Assembly: GCF_002086795.1 (NCBI RefSeq)
Contig: NZ_MVIM01000014.1
Coordinates: 85,871-149,870 of the forward strand
From: Mycolicibacterium tusciae
GTDB lineage: Bacteria; Actinomycetota; Actinomycetes; Mycobacteriales; Mycobacteriaceae
DNA length: 64,000 bases
Direction of reading: 5' to 3'
This document shows positions 59,832 through 64,000 of the stretch, piece after piece. How positions within the stretch are numbered: position 1 is the stretch's first letter; each line of letters opens with the position of its first letter. The position numbers and the translations under genes are program-made. The notes beneath the pieces are model-generated. The model was given only the letters and a program-made list of their open reading frames with translations, did no database searches and was not told where the DNA came from.

Positions 59832-61090
59832 TGGGTTTGGTCCGGCAATTCAGCAGCTTCGGCTGGCCCAGCCGCATCCTGATGGTCAACCAGTTCGGCA
59901 TCAACCTCGGGTTCTACATGTTGATGCCGTATCTGGCCGGTTATCTGGCGGGTCCGCTGGGCCTGGCGGCATGGGCAATCGGTTTGGTTCTGGGAGTGCG
60001 CAACTTCTCCCAGCAGGGCATGTTCATCATCGGCGGTACCCTCGCTGACCGGCTCGGCTATAAGCCGCTGATCGTTGCCGGCTGCCTGTTGCGCACTGTC
60101 GGATTCGGGCTGCTGATCTTCGCGCACTCACTGCCTGCCATCCTGATCGCCTCGGCGGCAACGGGTTTCGCGGGAGCACTGTTCAACCCGGCGGTGCGCG
60201 CTTACCTCGCTGCTGATTCCGGAGACCGCAGGGTCGAAGCGTTCGCCATGTTCAATGTGTTTTATCAGGCCGGCATCCTGGCCGGCCCACTGGCAGGACT
60301 AGCGCTGCTGGTGGTGAACTTCCGCATTGTGGCTGGCGTCGCGGCTGCAGTGTTCGCCGTGCTGACGGTGGCGCAGCTGTTCGCGTTGCCTCAGCACAGC
60401 GCCGACCCGCTCGCTGAGAAGTCGGCCATACTCGACGACTGGCGCATCGTCGTGGCCAATCGATCCTTTCTGTGGTTCGCCGCCGCGATGATCGGCTCCT
60501 ACGTGTTGAGTTTCCAGGTCTATCTGGCTTTGCCGCTGCACGCCGCAGCGTTGGCCCCGCAACACGAATCACTGCTCGTTGCAGCGGTATTCGTCGTTTC
60601 CGGGCTCGTCGCGGTGGGCGGGCAACTGCGCATCACGCGATGGTTTTCGGCTCGCTGGGGCGCCGGACGATCTCTGGCGATCGGCATGACGATTCTGTCG
60701 ATGTCCTTCGTGCCACTGTTGGTGGTTCCCAACACCGGCCGCTTCGGCGCCGCGGCGGCCATCGTGGCATTGCTGGTGTCGGCGACGCTGCTGGCGGTCG
60801 GATCGGCGGCCGTGTTCCCCTTTGAGATGGACACGGTGGTGTCCTTGGCGGGCAACCGCCTTGTGGCGACGCACTATGGGTTCTACAACACCATCGTCGG
60901 AATTGGCATCCTGATCGGCAATCTCGCTACCGGTGCACTCCTGCAGGCCGCCCGCGACGCCGGCGCCGACGAACTGCTCTGGGGCGGACTCGCACTGGTG
61001 GGATTGGTAGCAGGATTTGCGTTGCATCGACTTGACCGCCGCGGACGTCTAGCGCCCGCGCCAGTACTGGCTACATCGGCGCGAGGGTGA
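59831..61090 (+). CDS. MFS transporter (Rv0849-like), copy B
   Basis: A 419-residue, twelve-helix transporter, paralogue of 31328. The loop motif RNFSQQGMFIIGGTLADRLG and FVVSGLVAVGGQLRITRWFS are nearly the same in both copies. GC content at third positions appears somewhat higher than in copy A, which suggests the two blocks have separate histories rather than a recent tandem duplication. Substrate unknown. Confidence 0.86.
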   Translation: MGLVRQFSSFGWPSRILMVNQFGINLGFYMLMPYLAGYLAGPLGLAAWAIGLVLGVRNFSQQGMFIIGGTLADRLGYKPLIVAGCLLRTVGFGLLIFAHSLPAILIASAATGFAGALFNPAVRAYLAADSGDRRVEAFAMFNVFYQAGILAGPLAGLALLVVNFRIVAGVAAAVFAVLTVAQLFALPQHSADPLAEKSAILDDWRIVVANRSFLWFAAAMIGSYVLSFQVYLALPLHAAALAPQHESLLVAAVFVVSGLVAVGGQLRITRWFSARWGAGRSLAIGMTILSMSFVPLLVVPNTGRFGAAAAIVALLVSATLLAVGSAAVFPFEMDTVVSLAGNRLVATHYGFYNTIVGIGILIGNLATGALLQAARDAGADELLWGGLALVGLVAGFALHRLDRRGRLAPAPVLATSARG

Positions 61091-61450
61091 GTCATCGCGC
61101 TTTTGAGCCGGCGCGCCGGGCGTGAGCACGACGAAAGGGGCGGCGAAATGGCCGCTGCACGTTGGGCCGTCGATTCGATGGGATAACAGCCCGGCGTACC
61201 CAAACCCCTAACGTCAACGCCGAAAACATAATCGGATAGAGCCCGACACATAGTGATTCAAGGCCGCGCGTTGACCGCGTCGGTGTTTTCTGCACGCCCG
61301 CTGACGCGGGCTCGTTGCAGCGCTGCCCGTAGGTGCATGTTGAGGCTGCGGTCAGGGTGAAAAGCGTTGGCACATAGGATATTTACTTGTTGCCGAATCG
61401 TGGCGCGTTTCGCTTGGCATGCGTCTACAACCATGTATCCTCGAATTAAC
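61091..61450. other. intergenic stretch between MFS B and small secreted protein B
   Basis: No gene recognised. The corresponding stretch in block A (32588-32844) is shorter and not alignable by eye. Confidence 0.35.
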
Positions 61451-61467
61451 TACTAGTTAGCGCAGTA
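61451..61467. promoter_or_regulatory. BlaI-type dyad before small secreted protein B
   Basis: TACTA-GTTAGCG-CAGTA, one mismatch in the right arm, 46 bases before ATG 61514. Confidence 0.5.
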
Positions 61468-61513
61468 CTAAGCCAGCGATATATGTGCTGTGGTACGCGA
61501 GAGGAGAACAACC

Positions 61514-61813
61514 ATGAAGATGACAACTGCGGCGGCCATTGCTCTTTCAGTAATCGCCACGTTCATGATCGGGTCGGCACAACCGGCCGCTGCGGCGCCA
61601 GCCGGACCGCGCACGGTGCAGGACACTGTCACCAGTTTAGAGTCAAACGGATACAAGGTGATCCTCAACAAGGTGGGGTCGGCGCCGTTGGAGCAGTGCA
61701 CGGTCACCGGCGTGCGCCCAGGCCGCGACGTCACCGAATTTCGCCAGAATCGCAGGGACCAACTCGTCGAGCGCGTCTTGTACACGACGGTCTACGTCGA
61801 CGCTTCCTGCTGA
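61514..61813 (+). CDS. small secreted two-Cys protein, copy B
   Basis: A 99-residue protein with GAGAGGAGAA upstream. Signal peptide with cleavage near PAAAAPAG, mature domain TVTSLESNGYKVILNKVG, one Cys in EQCTVTGVRPGR and a final Cys (VDASC). More than half of the mature residues match copy A (32894), including PLxQCTV and YTTVYxDA. Both copies follow an MFS gene and a dyad. Secreted role unknown. Confidence 0.77.
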   Translation: MKMTTAAAIALSVIATFMIGSAQPAAAAPAGPRTVQDTVTSLESNGYKVILNKVGSAPLEQCTVTGVRPGRDVTEFRQNRRDQLVERVLYTTVYVDASC

Positions 61814-61826
61814 CCTAGGGCGGGAC

Positions 61827-61856
61827 GGGGTGGTCTCGTTGTCGTGCGACTACCCC
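61827..61856 (+). terminator. possible hairpin after small secreted protein B
   Basis: Nine-base arms (GGGGTGGTC and GACTACCCC, one G-T pair) with a 12-base loop, 13 bases after the stop. Confidence 0.45.
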
Positions 61857-62199
61857 ATTCCGGCTCCTGAGGCGCTGCGGATTGGCAGCGAATTGTGCTG
61901 CACCGAAGGGCCGTTCGCGCTGTAGCCCTGCCTGAGGAAAGCTGCGAACGCAGTATCGCGCCTCAAGCGAGGGATGTATCAACGTGGATCGGACCAGCGG
62001 TGTGCGACCGCCCGTATGGGAATCAGCGTTATCGTAGATCTCCCGCTACGCGGGGCGTATCACCGTGAGTGCAGGGGTCGCGCGCCGCTCAGTCGCCACC
62101 CGATCAGTGAGGGTTTCGACTCAAATGATCACGCATCAGACGCGGACCAAAGATGTTGTGCTATCGGCCATGCCGTCGGGCCACCCGCTGGCCCGGCAA
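61857..62199. other. gene-free stretch before IS3 remnant
   Basis: No gene recognised. Some of it may be decayed IS sequence belonging to the transposase remnant that follows. Confidence 0.3.
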
Positions 62200-62458
62200 T
62201 GGCTTGGCTTAAGCGGGCCAACGCCCTTGCCGGAGCGGTGAACGAGTACTACAAATCCGAACTCATCTACGGGCCCGCTCACACCGACCCCTGGAAAACC
62301 ATCGAGGACGTCGAGTTGGCCACCATGAACTGGGTGTGCTGACACCACAACACCCGACTACACAGCTACCTCGATGACGTATCGCCAGCGGAAATCGAAG
62401 CCACGTCCTACGCTGGTACACACCGGACCTACCAACACCAGGTCGAAATTTGGTAGCC
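62200..62458 (+). pseudogene. IS3-family transposase, C-terminal remnant
   Basis: Reads LKRANALAGAVNEYYKSELI, YGPAHTDPWKTIEDVELATM, NWVC, then a TGA (62341) where a Trp is normally found, then HHNTRLHSYLDDVSPAEIEA and a stop at 62458. This is the end of the OrfB integrase of an IS3-family element. The catalytic Glu region (NxLAExV) is changed. Inactive. Confidence 0.8.
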
Positions 62459-62487
62459 CGGGCCTCCGAGAGAGCCAGGGCGATTCA

Positions 62488-62865
62488 CTACGGGTGACTA
62501 GTTGCATTACCGTCGTGGCCGGTCTTGGAATGCGGGACCGGTTGGGGGGGCAGAGTTCCCAGATCCCGCTCCAGGCGGGCGCATTCCGCGGGTGTAGTGC
62601 ACGGCCGCCCCAGCACCGCTGGTGCGTCGGGGTTCCCCGGGGTGACGTCTTGAGGTGTTCTGGGAACGAGGTGGGGCACACACGTCCCAGTCAAGGGATC
62701 TGGTTCCTCGCCGGATATACACGGTTCCGCCGACGCGGTCGGCTCGCCGGTCACAACCGGGGCAAGGACCAACGACAGCCCAGCAACGATTGCAATGCCC
62801 ATCTTCATCCCGATACCCATGCCGGCATAGCCCCGCCAGCGCATGTTGTGGTCGTACCAAAACAT
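62488..62865 (-). CDS. small secreted mycobacterial protein, four Cys
   Basis: A 125-residue protein from ATG 62865 with GAGAGGAGA upstream. Hydrophobic segment GIAIVAGLSLVLAPVVTGEP acts as signal, followed by a short Pro-rich mature chain with PCISGEEPDPLTGTCVPHL and RPCTTPAECARLERD, so two likely disulphides. Small secreted proteins with this Cys-spacing are common in mycobacteria and have no known function. It lies between two IS remnants. Confidence 0.65.
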   Translation of the reverse strand: MFWYDHNMRWRGYAGMGIGMKMGIAIVAGLSLVLAPVVTGEPTASAEPCISGEEPDPLTGTCVPHLVPRTPQDVTPGNPDAPAVLGRPCTTPAECARLERDLGTLPPQPVPHSKTGHDGNATSHP

Positions 62866-63131
62866 CACAGCATCTCCTCTCATCATCTGCTCGTCACCTA
62901 TCCGACAGCGTCGCCGTCGGGCTGGCCTATCAGAAAGAGCAGTTGGTACCGAGTCGAAACGACTTTTGTCATCTTTTTGGCATCGAGTCGTCCGTTGAGG
63001 CCGGTCCGCCGAGACCACCGCGTCTAGTTGTACTGGGACAGGACGTTGGTAGCAGGCGTGTTGGCTTGGTGCGAGGAGAACCCCCGGGTGAGGTGTGGCT
63101 TGTATAGGTCCACCACCGTCCGGAGGTTCTC

Positions 63132-63980
63132 GTGTCCCACCGTAACGCCCGTACAACATTCCACGGCCGACTGCTGATAGTGCACCGGTATCAGGCCGGC
63201 TGGGCCAAAGCCCATATCGCCAAGGCAATGGGGGTCTCGCGCAAGTGCGTCCACACCTGGATCACTCGCTACCAAACTGAGGGAGAAGCCGGCCTGTTTG
63301 ACCGGTCCTCGCGCCCGCACACGACGCCCACCCGGGTTGCGCACAGCCTGGAAAATCAGATCGTGGCCTGGCGGCGGCGTCACCGCTGCGGACCCGACGA
63401 GATCAGCGCGAAGCTGGGGGTATGTGCCCGCACGGTGTCGCGCGTGCTGCGTCGACGCGGCGTGCCCTATTTGCGTGACTGCGACCCGATGACCGGCCAG
63501 GTGATCCGCTCCTCCAAAGCCACCGCCGTCCGCTATGAACGGTCCCGGCCCGGTGAACTAGTCCATATGGACGTCAAGAAACTGGGCCGCATCCCCGACG
63601 GGGGCGGTTGGCGCGCACACGGCAGGGGAAACACCGGCTTAGATGTCAACCGGCGCAATGGGTTCGATTACATCCACTCACTCGTCGATGACCACAGCCG
63701 ACTGGCCTACAGCGAGATCCTTCCCGACGAGAAAGGCTCCAGCTGCGCTGAATTCCTGCGTCGCGCAGCGGCCTACTTCGGCGCTCACGGCATCCCCGTC
63801 ATCGAGGAGATCATGACCGACAACGCCTGGGCCTACCGATACTCACTACGCGAAGTCAGCGCTGAACTGGGCGCGCGCCAGATCTTCATGAAACCGCACT
63901 GCCCCTGGCAGAACGGCAAGGTGTGTGAAGACTGTTACTCGACGTTGTACCGGCTCGGTCTGACCCCGGCCAAGGTATGA
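63132..63980 (+). CDS. IS481-type transposase, C-terminus altered
   Basis: 282 residues. N-terminal HTH (RYQAGWAKAHIAKAMGVSRK, CVHTWITRYQTEGEAGLFDR), then the DDE domain with Asp in LVHMDVKKLGRIPDGGG and in IMTDNAWAY. After HCPWQNGKV the family normally continues ERFNRTL with the catalytic Glu; here it reads CEDCYSTLYRLGLTPAKV and stops about 35 residues early. So the element is probably interrupted or recombined at about 63920. GTG start. It marks the right limit of the mosaic region. Confidence 0.75.
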   Translation: MSHRNARTTFHGRLLIVHRYQAGWAKAHIAKAMGVSRKCVHTWITRYQTEGEAGLFDRSSRPHTTPTRVAHSLENQIVAWRRRHRCGPDEISAKLGVCARTVSRVLRRRGVPYLRDCDPMTGQVIRSSKATAVRYERSRPGELVHMDVKKLGRIPDGGGWRAHGRGNTGLDVNRRNGFDYIHSLVDDHSRLAYSEILPDEKGSSCAEFLRRAAAYFGAHGIPVIEEIMTDNAWAYRYSLREVSAELGARQIFMKPHCPWQNGKVCEDCYSTLYRLGLTPAKV

Positions 63981-64000
63981 CCAAGGTGTCCTGCGTTCGA

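Overview
The window is high-GC actinobacterial DNA and almost certainly mycobacterial (Mycobacterium or Mycolicibacterium). Many products match Mycobacterium tuberculosis proteins in length and motifs: RipA (472 residues, catalytic Cys383), LdtB, Ldt1, MmcO (504 residues), CysK2 and its MFS partner, CtpV and RipC. GTG starts and short overlaps between genes (ATGA, GTGA, TGATG) are common. Functions below are inferred from sequence features and remembered families; no searches were run.

Region 1 (1-7.8 kb) is ordinary catabolic chromosome: the end of a Gfo/Idh/MocA oxidoreductase, a heterodimeric-type acyl-CoA dehydrogenase pair, a ThDP-dependent enzyme, an aldehyde dehydrogenase, an amidohydrolase and an SDR.

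Region 2 (about 7.9-16 kb) is a Tn7-like transposition module: tniQ, tnsA, tnsB and tnsC in one + strand operon, then a second, larger tniQ on the - strand and a small XRE regulator. The sequence GCCCTACTAGT recurs at three promoters (before tniQ1, between tniQ2 and xre, before the first cargo gene). This suggests the regulator controls the element. Small unrecognised cargo genes fill 16.2-20.5 kb. The right end of the element was not found; a truncated trxB at 21.1-21.4 kb marks a junction.

Region 3 (21.5-62 kb) is a copper and cell-envelope island. Copper genes: copZ-like chaperone, a secreted His-rich protein and a CtpV-like ATPase behind a TACCC-N5-GGGTA CsoR/RicR-type box; YcnI, a cupredoxin-like lipoprotein and a membrane protein; DUF305 (one intact, one decayed); a two-component system; the multicopper oxidase MmcO; and two copies of a block made of an LpqS-like protein, CysK2, an MFS transporter and a small secreted protein. 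Interleaved are peptidoglycan enzymes: four L,D-transpeptidases, RipA-like and RipC-like NlpC/P60 proteins, an M23 peptidase, and remnants of mltG and lnt. Two BlaI repressor plus M56 metalloprotease pairs lie among them.

The most interesting signal is a repeated operator-like dyad, consensus TACKW-N7-WMGTA (best form TACTA-N7-TAGTA). It lies upstream of nearly every L,D-transpeptidase, the ripA-like gene, the thioredoxin-blaI-M56 operon, two paralogous two-TM proteins and both small secreted proteins. I propose a BlaI/M56-controlled cell-wall regulon carried with copper defence. Copper has been reported to inhibit L,D-transpeptidases, so extra, inducible copies would be a logical part of a copper island.

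Region 4 (62-64 kb) holds an IS3-family transposase remnant, a small secreted protein and an IS481-type transposase whose C-terminus is lost. Decayed genes are common throughout, as expected of a mosaic mobile region.
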